Shown: positions 44,104 through 55,111, counted from the first letter of the stretch. The stretch is 64,000 nucleotides of DNA from Pelagerythrobacter marensis (GCF_001028625.1 NZ_CP011805.1:496001-560000), one strand, 5' to 3'. Program-made: numbers and translations. Notes: generated by a model from the sequence alone, not told the origin.

Positions 44104-44808
44104 ATGCCCAGATTCTCGTTACCCGCCATCCGGTTGCCCCGTTCGACAGGCTGTATCCTTGCGGCCATTGGCGGCATCCTCGCCTGGTCGACACCGGCGG
44201 CGGCCGAAGTCGTCGAGCGCGGCGACGATTCCTTCGTGGTTCGGGTCACCCGGACGGTCGAGGCGAGCCCGCGTGAAGCGTGGATGGCCCTGATTTCGCC
44301 CGGCAAGTGGTGGAGCGACGACCACACCTGGTCAGGTGACGCCGCCAATATGACCCTGACGCCGCAGGCTGGGGGCTGCTTTTGCGAGCGCATACCCGAA
44401 GTCGATACCGACGATGTCGTCGGCCTGGCCGGGAGTGTCGAGCACATGCAGGTGGTCTATGCCGCCCCCGACAGCGCGCTGCGCCTGCGCGGGGCGCTGG
44501 GGCCGTTGCAAAGCGAGGCGGCGACCGGCGTTCTCACCATTGCCTTCGATACGGCGGATGCCGGCACGGCGATCACGTTCGAGTACGTTGTCGGCGGCTA
44601 TATGCGGTACGACACGAAGACGATCGCCGAGGCGGTCGACGGGGTGATGGTCCAGCAGCTCGATGGGCTTGCGGACCTGCTCGGCCCCCAGGCCGATCAG
44701 GAAGCGGACGAGGCTGCGCCGGCGAAACGCGGCAGCAAGGGCGAGGGGGCGAGCGCTCCCGATCGCGAAAGCGTGGAAGACGCGTTCGGCGATCTCTCGA
44801 ACGATTAG
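44104..44808 (+). CDS. exported SRPBCC/AHSA1-like protein
   Basis: A 234-residue protein with a signal peptide (PRFSLPAIRLPRSTGC... ending ASTPAAAE-like). The mature part resembles the START/SRPBCC ligand-binding fold (VRVTRTVEASPREAWMALIS, SPGKWWSDDHTWSGDAANMT) and a charged disordered tail follows residue 200. ATG 44104 has GGAGG at 8-nt spacing; ATG 44098 is an alternative. It is inserted between adk and the rpsM promoter, where rpmJ or infA stands in some bacteria. Ligand unknown. Confidence 0.75.
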   Translation: MPRFSLPAIRLPRSTGCILAAIGGILAWSTPAAAEVVERGDDSFVVRVTRTVEASPREAWMALISPGKWWSDDHTWSGDAANMTLTPQAGGCFCERIPEVDTDDVVGLAGSVEHMQVVYAAPDSALRLRGALGPLQSEAATGVLTIAFDTADAGTAITFEYVVGGYMRYDTKTIAEAVDGVMVQQLDGLADLLGPQADQEADEAAPAKRGSKGEGASAPDRESVEDAFGDLSND

Positions 44809-44843
44809 AGGTCGGGGCGACTGGTAAATGCGGCGGTAGCCTT

Positions 44844-44872
44844 TTGACGCGGCCGCAAACCTGATATACGCT
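44844..44872 (+). promoter_or_regulatory. possible upstream promoter of the alpha operon
   Basis: TTGACG (44844-44849), 17-nt spacer, TACGCT (44867-44872). The -35 is strong but the -10 is weak; TATACG overlaps at a shorter spacing. Confidence 0.4.
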
Positions 44873-44936
44873 GCGCTTGCATTACGGCCCCCACCGCCCA
44901 TATCGGGCGGCGTGATCGTATGCGCGCGCACAGCGG

Positions 44937-44965
44937 TTGACGCGCGCGGCGAATCGCCCTAAGCG
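44937..44965 (+). promoter_or_regulatory. main promoter of the rpsM-rplQ operon
   Basis: TTGACG (44937-44942), 17-nt spacer ending GCGAATCGCCC, then TAAGCG (44960-44965) and CGC. Compared with the rpsL promoter, 13 of the last 15 bases through the -10 are alike, which supports both as real. Confidence 0.6.
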
Positions 44966-45147
44966 CGCTCTTCATTCGGCATTTGCGGGGTAGTTCGAGA
45001 GGCGGCAGCATTGAAAGCGCGCCATTCGGACTTTTTGCCATTTCCGGCATTCGCATTTTACCGATGAACGATAGCGTTGAGATAGGGAAGGCCGCATGCT
45101 CGCTGGGCGAGCCGGCAGGTCGGTTCCTGTGGAGCATGGAGAAGTAA

Positions 45148-45516
45148 GTGGCTCGTATTGCCGGGGTAAATATCCCCACTAACAAGCGCGTGATCATCGC
45201 GCTTACCTACATTCACGGTATCGGCCGCACCACGGCCGTGCAGATTGCCGACAAGCTCGGCATCGATCATTCCCGCCGCGTTCAGGACCTGAGCGATGCG
45301 GAGATCCTGCAGATCCGCGAAACGATCGACTCCGACCACCAGGTCGAAGGCGATCTTCGCCGTAACACCGCGATGAACATCAAGCGCCTGATGGACCTGC
45401 GTTCGTATCGCGGCCTGCGTCACCGCGCCGGCCTGCCTGTCCGTGGACAGCGTACGCACACCAATGCCCGCACCCGCAAGGGCAAGGCGAAGCCCATCGC
45501 GGGCAAGAAGAAGTAA
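45148..45516 (+). CDS. rpsM: 30S ribosomal protein S13
   Basis: A 122-residue S13 from GTG 45148. ARIAGVNIPTNKRVIIALTY, LRHRAG-type RGLRHRAGLPVRGQRTHTNA and the basic end KPIAGKKK are typical. First gene of the alpha operon. Confidence 0.98.
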   Translation: MARIAGVNIPTNKRVIIALTYIHGIGRTTAVQIADKLGIDHSRRVQDLSDAEILQIRETIDSDHQVEGDLRRNTAMNIKRLMDLRSYRGLRHRAGLPVRGQRTHTNARTRKGKAKPIAGKKK

Positions 45517-45579
45517 GCGAACGCTTTTTCGCAAAGCTTCGCTTTCAGTCACTTCTTTTAAGAACAGGATACCGAACCA

Positions 45580-45969
45580 ATGGCACGCGAACCCGGCCGG
45601 ATCAGGCGGCGCGACAAGAAGAACATTTCGAGCGGCGTCGCGCATATCAACGCCAGCTTCAACAACACCATGATCACCATCACCGACGCGCAGGGCAATG
45701 CGATCAGCTGGTCCAGCGCCGGCATGATGGGCTTCAAGGGCAGCCGCAAGTCGACGCCCTATGCCGCCCAGGTCGCTGCCGACGATGCCGGCAAGAAGGC
45801 GGCTGAACACGGTGTGCGCACGCTGGAAGTCGAAGTGAAGGGCCCCGGATCGGGCCGCGAAAGTGCGCTGCGCGGCCTGGCCGCTGTCGGCTTCACGATC
45901 ACTTCGATCCGCGACGTTACGCCGATCCCGCATAACGGGGTGAGGCCGTCCAAGCGCCGCCGCGTCTGA
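45580..45969 (+). CDS. rpsK: 30S ribosomal protein S11
   Basis: A 129-residue S11 of the platform. GVAHINASFNNTMITITDAQ, AQVAADDAGKKAAEHGVRTL and TPIPHNGVRPSKRRRV at the end identify it. rpsD (S4) is not next to it, unlike the E. coli alpha operon. Confidence 0.98.
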   Translation: MAREPGRIRRRDKKNISSGVAHINASFNNTMITITDAQGNAISWSSAGMMGFKGSRKSTPYAAQVAADDAGKKAAEHGVRTLEVEVKGPGSGRESALRGLAAVGFTITSIRDVTPIPHNGVRPSKRRRV

Positions 45970-45981
45970 TCCGTACCTGCC

Positions 45982-46052
45982 CGGCGGCCTGGCGCAAGAC
46001 GCGAGGCCGCCGACCCTGACGGACCGGACGCGCCCACCAGCGCAGCCGGTCC
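45982..46052 (+). promoter_or_regulatory. two hairpins between rpsK and rpoA
   Basis: CGGCGGCCT (45982-45990) pairs with AGGCCGCCG (46004-46012), and GGACCGG (46021-46027) with CCGGTCC (46046-46052). Neither is followed by a T-run. They occupy most of the 112-bp gap and could be RNase processing or stability elements that set the rpoA level. Confidence 0.4.
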
Positions 46053-46081
46053 CGCCCGTATTCGAACCCTAGGGGAAATCC

Positions 46082-47137
46082 ATGGCCGTCAACACCAAGA
46101 ACTGGCAGGAACTCAAGAAGCCCAACAGCCTCGAAATCAAGGCCGCCGGCGACAAATCGCGCAAGGTCACTTTCGTCGCGGAACCCCTGGAGCGCGGCTT
46201 CGGCCTGACGCTCGGCAACGCGCTGCGTCGCGTGCTTCTTTCCAGTCTTCAGGGCGCGGCGATCACCTCGATCAAGATCGAGAACGTGCTGCACGAGTTC
46301 TCCTCGCTCGCCGGTGTGCGCGAGGACGTGACCGACATCGTGCTGAACGTCAAGCAGATCGCGCTCAAGATGGAAGGCGAAGGTCCCAAGCGGCTTCAGC
46401 TGAACAAGACCGGCCCGGGTGCAGTTACCGCCGGGGACATTGCCGTTTCGGGCGATATCGAGGTGATGAACAAGGATCTCGTGATCTGTCATCTCGACGA
46501 AGGCGCGAACCTGAGCATGGAACTGACCGCCGATACCGGCAAGGGCTATGTCCCCGCGGTGCAGAACCGTCCGGCCGATGCGCCGATCGGCCTGATCCCG
46601 GTCGACTCGCTCTATTCGCCGGTGCGCCAGGTCAGCTACAAGGTCGAGGCGGCCCGTGTCGGCCAGGAACTCGACTTCGACAAGCTCAACCTCACGATTG
46701 AAACCGACGGCACCGTCACCCCGGAAGATGCCGTGGCCTATGCCGCGCGTATCCTGCAGGACCAGCTGACGCTGTTCGTCCACTTCGAAGAAGGCATTCC
46801 GCAGCCCAGCTCGACCATGATCGGGCAGGCGGCGCAGCCGGAAGAAAGCGACGCCAACCAGCTCAACCGTTACCTTCTCAAGAAGGTGGACGAGCTGGAA
46901 CTGTCGGTGCGTTCGGCCAACTGCCTCAAGAACGACAACATCATCTACATCGGCGACCTGGTCCAGAAGACCGAGGCCGAGATGCTCCGCACGCCGAACT
47001 TCGGCCGCAAGTCGCTCAACGAGATCAAGGAAGTGCTTTCGTCGATGGGTCTGCGCCTCGGCATGGACATCCCGGGCTGGCCGCCTGAAAACATTGAAGA
47101 AATGGCCAAGAAGCTCGAACAGGAACTGCTTGGTTGA
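46082..47137 (+). CDS. rpoA: RNA polymerase alpha subunit
   Basis: A 351-residue alpha subunit. The N-terminal dimerisation domain has FVAEPLERGFGLTLGNALRR and LLSSLQGAAITSIKIENVLH. The C-terminal DNA/activator-binding domain has LSVRSANCLKNDNIIYIGDL and LRTPNFGRKSLNEIKEVLSS. Length is normal for alphaproteobacteria. Confidence 0.98.
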   Translation: MAVNTKNWQELKKPNSLEIKAAGDKSRKVTFVAEPLERGFGLTLGNALRRVLLSSLQGAAITSIKIENVLHEFSSLAGVREDVTDIVLNVKQIALKMEGEGPKRLQLNKTGPGAVTAGDIAVSGDIEVMNKDLVICHLDEGANLSMELTADTGKGYVPAVQNRPADAPIGLIPVDSLYSPVRQVSYKVEAARVGQELDFDKLNLTIETDGTVTPEDAVAYAARILQDQLTLFVHFEEGIPQPSSTMIGQAAQPEESDANQLNRYLLKKVDELELSVRSANCLKNDNIIYIGDLVQKTEAEMLRTPNFGRKSLNEIKEVLSSMGLRLGMDIPGWPPENIEEMAKKLEQELLG

Positions 47138-47144
47138 TAATCGC

Positions 47145-47226
47145 GTGAGCCCCAGCGAAGGCTGGGGCCTCGGGCCACTGGCGCTTCGCCTGCTGGCTTG
47201 AGGTTCCCGCCTTCGCGGGAACACGC
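47145..47226. repeat. intergenic palindromic element, copy 4
   Basis: Complete element. GTGAG, then hairpin CCCCAGCGAAGGCTGGGG (47150-47167), a middle rich in GCGCTTCGCC, TTGAGG, and hairpin TTCCCGCCTTCGCGGGAA (47204-47221). The left stem has an A-T pair where other copies have C-G, a compensatory change. It separates rpoA and rplQ. Confidence 0.85.
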
Positions 47227-47309
47227 ACCGGGGCACACGGCCGGCCCTCAATCCGGCCAGCACTGGGCTACCTCGTACGGGCCCCTTACGAACGAAGGAA
47301 GATATTGAA

Positions 47310-47732
47310 ATGCGTCACAAGATTTCCGGCCGCAAGCTGCAGCGCAAGACCGGCCACCGCAAGGCCCTGTTCCGCAACATGGCCACTGCGCTGATCAAGC
47401 ACGAGCAGATCCTGACCACGGCCCCCAAGGCCAAGGAACTGCGCCCCTACGTCGAAAAGCTGATCACGCTGGCGAAGCGCGGCGGCCTCAGCAATCGCCG
47501 TCTGGCGATGAGCCGGCTGGGCGACGAGACGCAGCTGAAGAAGCTGTTCGACATCCTCGCCGAACGCTACGCCGACCGCGAGGGTGGCTATACCCGCGTG
47601 ATCAAGGCCGGTTATCGCGACAGCGACGCCGCGCAGATGGCAGTGATCGAACTGGTCGACCGCGACATCGAGGCGAAGGGCCAGGATTCGGGCCCGGTCA
47701 CGAGCGACGAAGAAGATTTTGAAGACGCCTGA
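47310..47732 (+). CDS. rplQ: 50S ribosomal protein L17
   Basis: A 140-residue L17. MRHKISGRKLQRKTGHRKAL, RNMATALIKHEQILTTAPKA and the end of the core GYRDSDAAQMAVIELVDRD are canonical, with an acidic tail (SDEEDFEDA). Last gene of the alpha operon. Confidence 0.98.
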   Translation: MRHKISGRKLQRKTGHRKALFRNMATALIKHEQILTTAPKAKELRPYVEKLITLAKRGGLSNRRLAMSRLGDETQLKKLFDILAERYADREGGYTRVIKAGYRDSDAAQMAVIELVDRDIEAKGQDSGPVTSDEEDFEDA

Positions 47733-47742
47733 GGCAACGGGC

Positions 47743-47824
47743 GTGAGCCCGCCGCGAAGGCGGGGATCTCGCGCCGCAGGCGCTTGCGCGCTAGCCTGAG
47801 GTCCCGCTTTTGCGGGCACTCGCA
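47743..47824. repeat. intergenic palindromic element, copy 5
   Basis: GTGAG, left arm GCCGCGAAGGCGGGG, middle GCGCCGCAGGCGCTTGCGC, CCTGAGG, right arm TCCCGCTTTTGCGGGCA. The right hairpin has a TTTT change in the loop. It sits between the rplQ stop and the operon terminator. Confidence 0.82.
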
Positions 47825-47832
47825 CAAAACAA

Positions 47833-47868
47833 GGGGCCGCGGGGGAAACTCCGCGGCCCTTTCGTTTG
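47833..47868 (+). terminator. intrinsic terminator of the alpha operon
   Basis: GGGCCGCGG pairs with CCGCGGCCC around GGGAAACT and is followed by TTTCGTTTG. It is 100 bp behind rplQ, beyond the palindromic element. Confidence 0.85.
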
Positions 47869-47900
47869 ACTGCGCGCCACTGCGTGGCACAACGCGGTGC

Positions 47901-49253
47901 ATGATCCGCCATCTCATCGCCGCCGCCGCGCTTCTCGCGCCCGTTCCCGCCCTTGCGCAGAGCCAGCAGGACGCGCTCGATGCCCGCTACGACCGCGCAC
48001 TTGCGGCAGGTTACAAGGCGTTGTTCCTGTGCAGCGCGATCGCCAATGCCGAGCGCGCCGGGGCCACGCGCACGCCCGAAAGCGTGATCGAATGGGAACT
48101 GGCCGGCATCCAGGCCCCGCTCGATACCATCGTGCCTGATCTGCCGTTCGAAATCGCCCGCGGCGAGCACGGACAGGTCGAGGCCGTCAGGGTTGAATGG
48201 ACCGATGACATGGCCCCGCGCATAGCCGATCACGATTCGCAGCGCGGCTGCCACTTGCTCCCCATCGATGGGCGCCTGCGACCGACCGGCACTGTGCGGA
48301 CGGCCGAGCCAGGCCCATCCGCGCCGCTCGTTACCCCGCAGGGCACGGCTCCGGCGGCGGCGATGCGGGCGGGCTTCGCGCCGCGATATGGCGAAGGAAC
48401 GCGCACTACCGCGGTGCTCGTGCGCCGCGGCGGCGAAACCGTGGGCGAGATCTATGCTGAAGGATTCGGCCCTGACGTGCCCCAGCGCACCTGGTCGGTC
48501 GCCAAGAGCATAGCGGCCACGCTGGTCGGGGCCGCCGTCCACCGCGGAGAGGCGGATACGGCGCGCCGGGCGGGGCTGGGGCATTCTCCGTCCGACGGGC
48601 GGTTTCGGATCACGATAGATCACCTGCTGCGCATGGCTTCGGGCCGCTACTCCGACACTGCCGGCAATCGCACCGATCCGCTCTATTTCGGCGGAGCGAC
48701 GGTGGACGAACGCGCCGCAACATGGCCGCTGATCCATCCTCCCGGCACCGTCCATCGCTACGCCAACAACGATACGCTGATGGCGATCGAGGCGATCGAG
48801 CCGACGTTCGAACAGCATCCGCCCGAAGCGTTCTTCGCCCGGGTCGGCATGGCGGACACGGTGGCGGAGCTTGACTGGCAGGGGAATTACATTCTTTCCA
48901 GCCAGGTCTGGTCGACCGCGCGCGACCTTTCCCTGCTTGGCCAGCTCTACCTCGACGACGGCGTGCTCCCCAGCGGCGAGCGTGTGCTGCCCAAAGGCTG
49001 GAGCGATTATGTCGCCCGCCCCAGCGGCCCGCAGCCCGATGGGCCATTCGGCTATGGCGCCGGCTTCTGGCTGTTCAACCAGAGCGACGGGGTGCCAGGC
49101 GATGCTTATGCGGCGATGGGCAACCGGGGGCAGTTCGTGGTCATCGTGCCCAGCCGCGATATCGTGATCGTCCGGCGCGGGGAGGACCCGGCGGGATCGC
49201 GTTTCGATATTGCCGCGTTCACGCGCGACGTGCTCGCCGCAATGGCGGATTGA
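47901..49253 (+). CDS. exported serine hydrolase, class C beta-lactamase family
   Basis: A 450-residue protein with a signal peptide (MIRHLIAAAALLAPVPALAQ). The catalytic SxxK is S199-V-A-K202 (RTWSVAKSIAATLVG) and the Tyr-x-Asn is Y287-A-N289 (HRYANNDTLMA). The order and spacing match the beta-lactamase/transpeptidase-like family that includes NylB-type amide hydrolases and esterases. It acts outside the cytoplasm; substrate unknown. The start ATG 47901 is set by the signal peptide, as the frame is open further back. Confidence 0.87.
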   Translation: MIRHLIAAAALLAPVPALAQSQQDALDARYDRALAAGYKALFLCSAIANAERAGATRTPESVIEWELAGIQAPLDTIVPDLPFEIARGEHGQVEAVRVEWTDDMAPRIADHDSQRGCHLLPIDGRLRPTGTVRTAEPGPSAPLVTPQGTAPAAAMRAGFAPRYGEGTRTTAVLVRRGGETVGEIYAEGFGPDVPQRTWSVAKSIAATLVGAAVHRGEADTARRAGLGHSPSDGRFRITIDHLLRMASGRYSDTAGNRTDPLYFGGATVDERAATWPLIHPPGTVHRYANNDTLMAIEAIEPTFEQHPPEAFFARVGMADTVAELDWQGNYILSSQVWSTARDLSLLGQLYLDDGVLPSGERVLPKGWSDYVARPSGPQPDGPFGYGAGFWLFNQSDGVPGDAYAAMGNRGQFVVIVPSRDIVIVRRGEDPAGSRFDIAAFTRDVLAAMAD

Positions 49254-49322
49254 GCGTGCCTTTGGATTGCAAAGCGCCACGCGGCGGTTACATCTGCAAC
49301 CACTGAACAGGCCCTTCGGGAG

Positions 49323-51494
<2,172 letters not shown>

Positions 51495-51639
51495 TCCGCT
51501 TCGACAGCAGGTGTTCATAAAAATGCGAAGTAATCTGAACGCCTGCTGTCTCGCCAGTTCAGCGCCGTCTCACCGCCGACACTTTACAACAGTCCTCGTA
51601 GCCCGGAGCAATCCCGTTCCGGCCAGCGAGGAAAGAGCT

Positions 51640-52137
51640 ATGAAGACCATTACCAAAGCCCTGGTCGGAACCGTCGCGGCAGGCGCGATGGCGATGACTT
51701 CCGCCGCCCCCGCTATGGCGCGGGATCATGACGACGGGATCGACGCCGGCGATGTCATCGCCGGGGCCGTGATCATCGGCGGCATTGCCGCCCTGGCCGG
51801 TGCATTCGACGGGGACGATCGGCGCGACCGCTATCGTGACCGCCGCGGATATCGCCAGGGCGCTCGTGGAGCGGTTCAGCGGTGTGTGGCTGCGGTCGAA
51901 CGCGATGCTCGCCGTTCCGGCTATCGCAATGTCAACGTGACCGAAATTCGCGATGTCGATCGCAAGCGCGACCACTTGCGCGTACGCGGGCGTCTGGTGG
52001 TCGATGGACGCTACGACCGGCGCGGCTATGGCCGTTATGACCGCAATCGGGGCTACGATCAGGGCAAGTTCACCTGCCGTATCAATCGCGGGCGGGTTTA
52101 CGACATCGATTACAGCGGCGTCCGCGGCCTTCGCTAG
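51640..52137 (+). CDS. exported basic protein, member A of a tandem pair
   Basis: A 165-residue protein. The signal peptide (MKTITKALVGTVAAGAMAMT...AMA) is followed by GIDAGDVIAGAVIIGGIAAL, a Gly/Ala-rich segment, then an Arg/Tyr/Gly-rich stretch (DRRDRYRDRRGYRQG) and a small domain with two Cys (RCVAAVERDAR and FTCRINRGRVYDIDY). ATG 51640 has GAGGAAAGAGC upstream. It shares the layout with the next gene. Function unknown; similar proteins are common in sphingomonads. Confidence 0.78.
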   Translation: MKTITKALVGTVAAGAMAMTSAAPAMARDHDDGIDAGDVIAGAVIIGGIAALAGAFDGDDRRDRYRDRRGYRQGARGAVQRCVAAVERDARRSGYRNVNVTEIRDVDRKRDHLRVRGRLVVDGRYDRRGYGRYDRNRGYDQGKFTCRINRGRVYDIDYSGVRGLR

Positions 52138-52253
52138 GATGGCGCTGGGCACCAGAGCCACTGGCCGGGCGGTTCAGCATGGGGACATGCCGGATCGCCC
52201 AGTCTGTGGTACAACGCCCGCTTGGGCTGATTTCTTGTAACAGGTTCAAACGT

Positions 52254-52943
52254 ATGGTTCGTCACGGAAAATTGTCCACTGCCTTCGCCGGCCTCGCTTC
52301 GCTGTCGCTGGCCGCAACGCCTGTCGCAGCGGCGGAATTGCCGGCGCCGACCACGGGTGGACCTGTGCAAGCGGATCCGGCCTGGAGCGATGCGAGCGTG
52401 ACAGCCGAACGGTCGCGTCGCCATCATTACCGTGATCGCTATCGGCATCGCCACCACCGCAACCGCGGGATTGATGCTGGTGACGTGATCGCCGGCGTTC
52501 TGATCCTGGGCGGTATCGCCGCGGTGGCAAGCGCGATCGACAACGACCGGAATGAACCGCGGCGCGGTTATCGCGGGCCGGTTCGCGTGGATCGCAGCAA
52601 CGGGCTGGACCGGGCGGCTCAGATGTGCGTGGCGGAAATCGAACGCGATGCGCGCGTGGCCTCGGTCGATGGAGTCGACCGCACGCCCCGCGGGTGGCAA
52701 GTCAATGGCGCGCTGTACGATGGTGAAGGCTTTACCTGCCACATCGGCAACGATGGCCGGATCGACGATATCGATTATGGCCGGCGCGGGGTGACTTATC
52801 GCACGCAGGCCAGTGACGCCCAGTATGGCGACGATGTCTATTCGGCTGCCTGGAACAGCGTGGACAGCGGGCCTGCTTCGTCGGTTCGCCCGGCCTATCC
52901 CGGCGGCCCCCTTCCGGGTGAAGCGGGTTACGACGACTACTGA
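52254..52943 (+). CDS. exported protein, member B of a tandem pair
   Basis: A 229-residue paralogue of the preceding gene. After the signal peptide (HGKLSTAFAGLASLSLAATP) and a His/Arg-rich stretch (RSRRHHYRDRYRHRHHRNRG) comes GIDAGDVIAGVLILGGIAAV, then the two-Cys domain (MCVAEIERDARVASVDG and FTCHIGNDGRIDDIDYG). The C-terminal 45 residues are an additional polar tail. The His-rich stretch could bind metal. Duplication is inferred from the shared motif order. Confidence 0.78.
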   Translation: MVRHGKLSTAFAGLASLSLAATPVAAAELPAPTTGGPVQADPAWSDASVTAERSRRHHYRDRYRHRHHRNRGIDAGDVIAGVLILGGIAAVASAIDNDRNEPRRGYRGPVRVDRSNGLDRAAQMCVAEIERDARVASVDGVDRTPRGWQVNGALYDGEGFTCHIGNDGRIDDIDYGRRGVTYRTQASDAQYGDDVYSAAWNSVDSGPASSVRPAYPGGPLPGEAGYDDY

Positions 52944-52967
52944 TCGCGCAGGGCGGCGCGTGAAAGC

Positions 52968-53624
52968 CTAGCCTTCGTCGCCGGCCTTGCCGATCTTGCG
53001 CCGGCGTTCGCGCTCGCGATAGCCGGGCAGGGCCAGCTGCCACTGGATCGCGGCACCACGCAGGGCGAACCCGGCGATCCAGGCGCCGCCCCAGATCCAT
53101 GCCAGCGCAAAACCGGCCACGCTGCCGATAACCGTCAGCCCTGCTGAAAGCGCCGCTGCAGTGACGTAGAGTTCGGGCCGCATGATGATCGAGGGCACGC
53201 CCGCGATCACGTCGCGCACGACACCGCCTGCGCACCCCGTCACGACGCCCAGCACCGCCGCAGGCACGGGATCGACCCCGAACGCAAGGGCCTTGGCCGC
53301 GCCGAGGACGGCAAAGGCGGCAAGCCCGGCCGCGTCGGCCCATTCCAGCAGGCTCCCCTCCCACCACCGGCGCGGGGTGAACCAGGCGACCAGCGCGGTG
53401 CCGAACACCACCAGCGACACCCACGGATCGCGCAGCCAGAAGGCAGGCGCGCCGATCAGCATGTCGCGCAGCGAACCACCGCCCACGCCGGTCACCAGCG
53501 CGAAAAAGGCCATGGTGACGAACGTCTGCCGCAGGCGCGCGGCGAGCAGAGCGCCGGTCAGCGCAAAGATCGCAGTGCCCGCAAGATCGAGCATCGGAGG
53601 CAGGGCCGGGGTGGCGGTGAACAT
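52968..53624 (-). CDS. TRIC/UPF0126 family membrane protein
   Basis: A 218-residue protein with about seven membrane helices and two UPF0126 repeats: DLAGTAIFALTGALLAAR with TGVGGGSLRDMLIGAPAFWL, and LGVVTGCAGGVVRDVIAGVP. The family includes bacterial trimeric intracellular cation channels permeable to K+. ATG at 53622-53624 is chosen; a longer frame starts at 53675. Confidence 0.9.
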   Translation of the reverse strand: MFTATPALPPMLDLAGTAIFALTGALLAARLRQTFVTMAFFALVTGVGGGSLRDMLIGAPAFWLRDPWVSLVVFGTALVAWFTPRRWWEGSLLEWADAAGLAAFAVLGAAKALAFGVDPVPAAVLGVVTGCAGGVVRDVIAGVPSIIMRPELYVTAAALSAGLTVIGSVAGFALAWIWGGAWIAGFALRGAAIQWQLALPGYRERERRRKIGKAGDEG

Positions 53625-53776
53625 GGCGCCCGTCCTTAGACATCTTTCCGCGCAGAGGAAACGCTTGAGCGGCAAGGCATAAATCTAAACTTACAGCGAA
53701 GTTGAAGTTCCAAGGCAAAAAGGCATCGAAACCGTCGGCCGGCGGGACCCGAGGGGCACCGGCGGCCGCCTGTGCC

Positions 53777-55111
53777 TCAGCCGTGAAGAACCTCGCCGAT
53801 CGCCTTGGCTGCCGCGATGCAGCCCAGATCGTGCCAGCGCGGCCCGATCACTTGCATCCCGCAGGGCAGCCTGCCGCTTTCGCCGATAGGCAGCACGGTC
53901 GATGGCAGATTGGGAAATGTCGCGATGCCGGCCCAGGCCAGCGCTGCGCCTGCGTTTTCCTCGCGCCCGTTGATCGTCAGCGTGCCGTCGAACACGCGCC
54001 CCTCGCTATGCGGCAGGGCCAGCACCGGGGCGGGCGGGGCGAGCACGAAATCGTACGTTTCGAACAGCCGGCGCCAGGCGCTTTCGTTGCGCGCCTGATC
54101 ATCGAGCAGGTCGAACCAGTCGGTCGCGTTCGCGCGCTTGCCATCGGGCCCGGGCATCCCGCGAGCGAGCGCGATGTTCAGCATCTTCATATAGCTGCCC
54201 TGCTGCGCGGCCAGATCGGGGAGGACATCGCACGACCGGTCGATACGGACGCCTGCCGCCTCCAGCGACGCGGCTGCCGCCTCGATCGGGCCGCGCACGG
54301 CATCGTCCACCGGGCTGCCGGGATAATCGGTCAGCAACAGCATCCGGCACCCGGCCAGCGGCTGGATCTGTTCGGGCAGGGCGACGGTGGCGGTAAGGCG
54401 AAGCAGCAGGGCAAGGTCGTCGGCATTGCGGGCGATCGGACCCGCGACGCCGAGCGCAACCTCTGCCCGTTCGTCCTGGCCCAGCATCGGGTGGACCTGC
54501 CCCCGCGTGGGCACGACGCCCCAACTCGTCTTGTGGCCCCAGACGCCGCAGAAATGGGCCGGTACGCGGACCGATCCGCCAATGTCTGATCCATAGTCGC
54601 ACGGCACCATGCCGCTCGCCACGGCAGCCGCCGCCCCGCCCGACGATCCGCCGGGGGTGCGCGTCGTATCGTGCGGATTGCGCGTGCGCCCGTAAACCGG
54701 GTTGCGCGACTGCCAATCCGCCAGATCGGGCGGCACGTTGGTCTTGCCAACGAAGATCGCACCTGCGGCCTTGAGCCGTTCGACGACGAACGCATCGCGG
54801 CGGGCGATGTTGTCGGCGAACCGTTCGTGGCCCCAGCAGGTGGGCAGGCCGGCGATGTCGAAACTTTCCTTGATCGTCATCGGCACGCCGAACAGCGGTC
54901 GATCGTCACCCGGCACCTGCCCGTCGAGCGCTTCGGCAGCGGTGCGCGCACGTTCGAAATCGCACACGACGACCGCGTCGATCTGCATGTCGCGATCCTC
55001 GATCCGCGCGATCGCCGCTTCCACCGCCTCGCGCGGTGACAGGTCACCCGCGCGAATCTGCGCCGCCAGCGCGATTGCTCCTGGCTGGTCGGTCAGTGTC
55101 GGATATGCCAA
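53777..55111 (-). CDS. amidase (amidase-signature family)
   Basis: A 444-residue amidase starting at TTG 55109-55111 with AAGGAGCGG upstream. The Ser-cisSer-Lys triad is K81 (VPMTIKESFD), S156 (TPGGSSGGAAAA) and S180 (YGSDIGGSVRVPAHF). It hydrolyses a carboxamide; no signal peptide, so cytosolic. A GatA role is unlikely because gatB and gatC are not adjacent and the C-terminus differs. It lies 3' of, and parallel to, the fused serine hydrolase gene. Confidence 0.9.
   Translation of the reverse strand: MAYPTLTDQPGAIALAAQIRAGDLSPREAVEAAIARIEDRDMQIDAVVVCDFERARTAAEALDGQVPGDDRPLFGVPMTIKESFDIAGLPTCWGHERFADNIARRDAFVVERLKAAGAIFVGKTNVPPDLADWQSRNPVYGRTRNPHDTTRTPGGSSGGAAAAVASGMVPCDYGSDIGGSVRVPAHFCGVWGHKTSWGVVPTRGQVHPMLGQDERAEVALGVAGPIARNADDLALLLRLTATVALPEQIQPLAGCRMLLLTDYPGSPVDDAVRGPIEAAAASLEAAGVRIDRSCDVLPDLAAQQGSYMKMLNIALARGMPGPDGKRANATDWFDLLDDQARNESAWRRLFETYDFVLAPPAPVLALPHSEGRVFDGTLTINGREENAGAALAWAGIATFPNLPSTVLPIGESGRLPCGMQVIGPRWHDLGCIAAAKAIGEVLHG

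Larger units (their letters stand above)
44809..45147. other. 339-bp promoter and leader region of the alpha operon
   Basis: No gene is seen. It contains two promoter-like sequences (44844-44872 and 44937-44965) and a leader of about 175 nt before the GTG start of rpsM. An S4-type pseudoknot, as in E. coli, could be hidden in it but I cannot assign one by eye. Confidence 0.6.
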
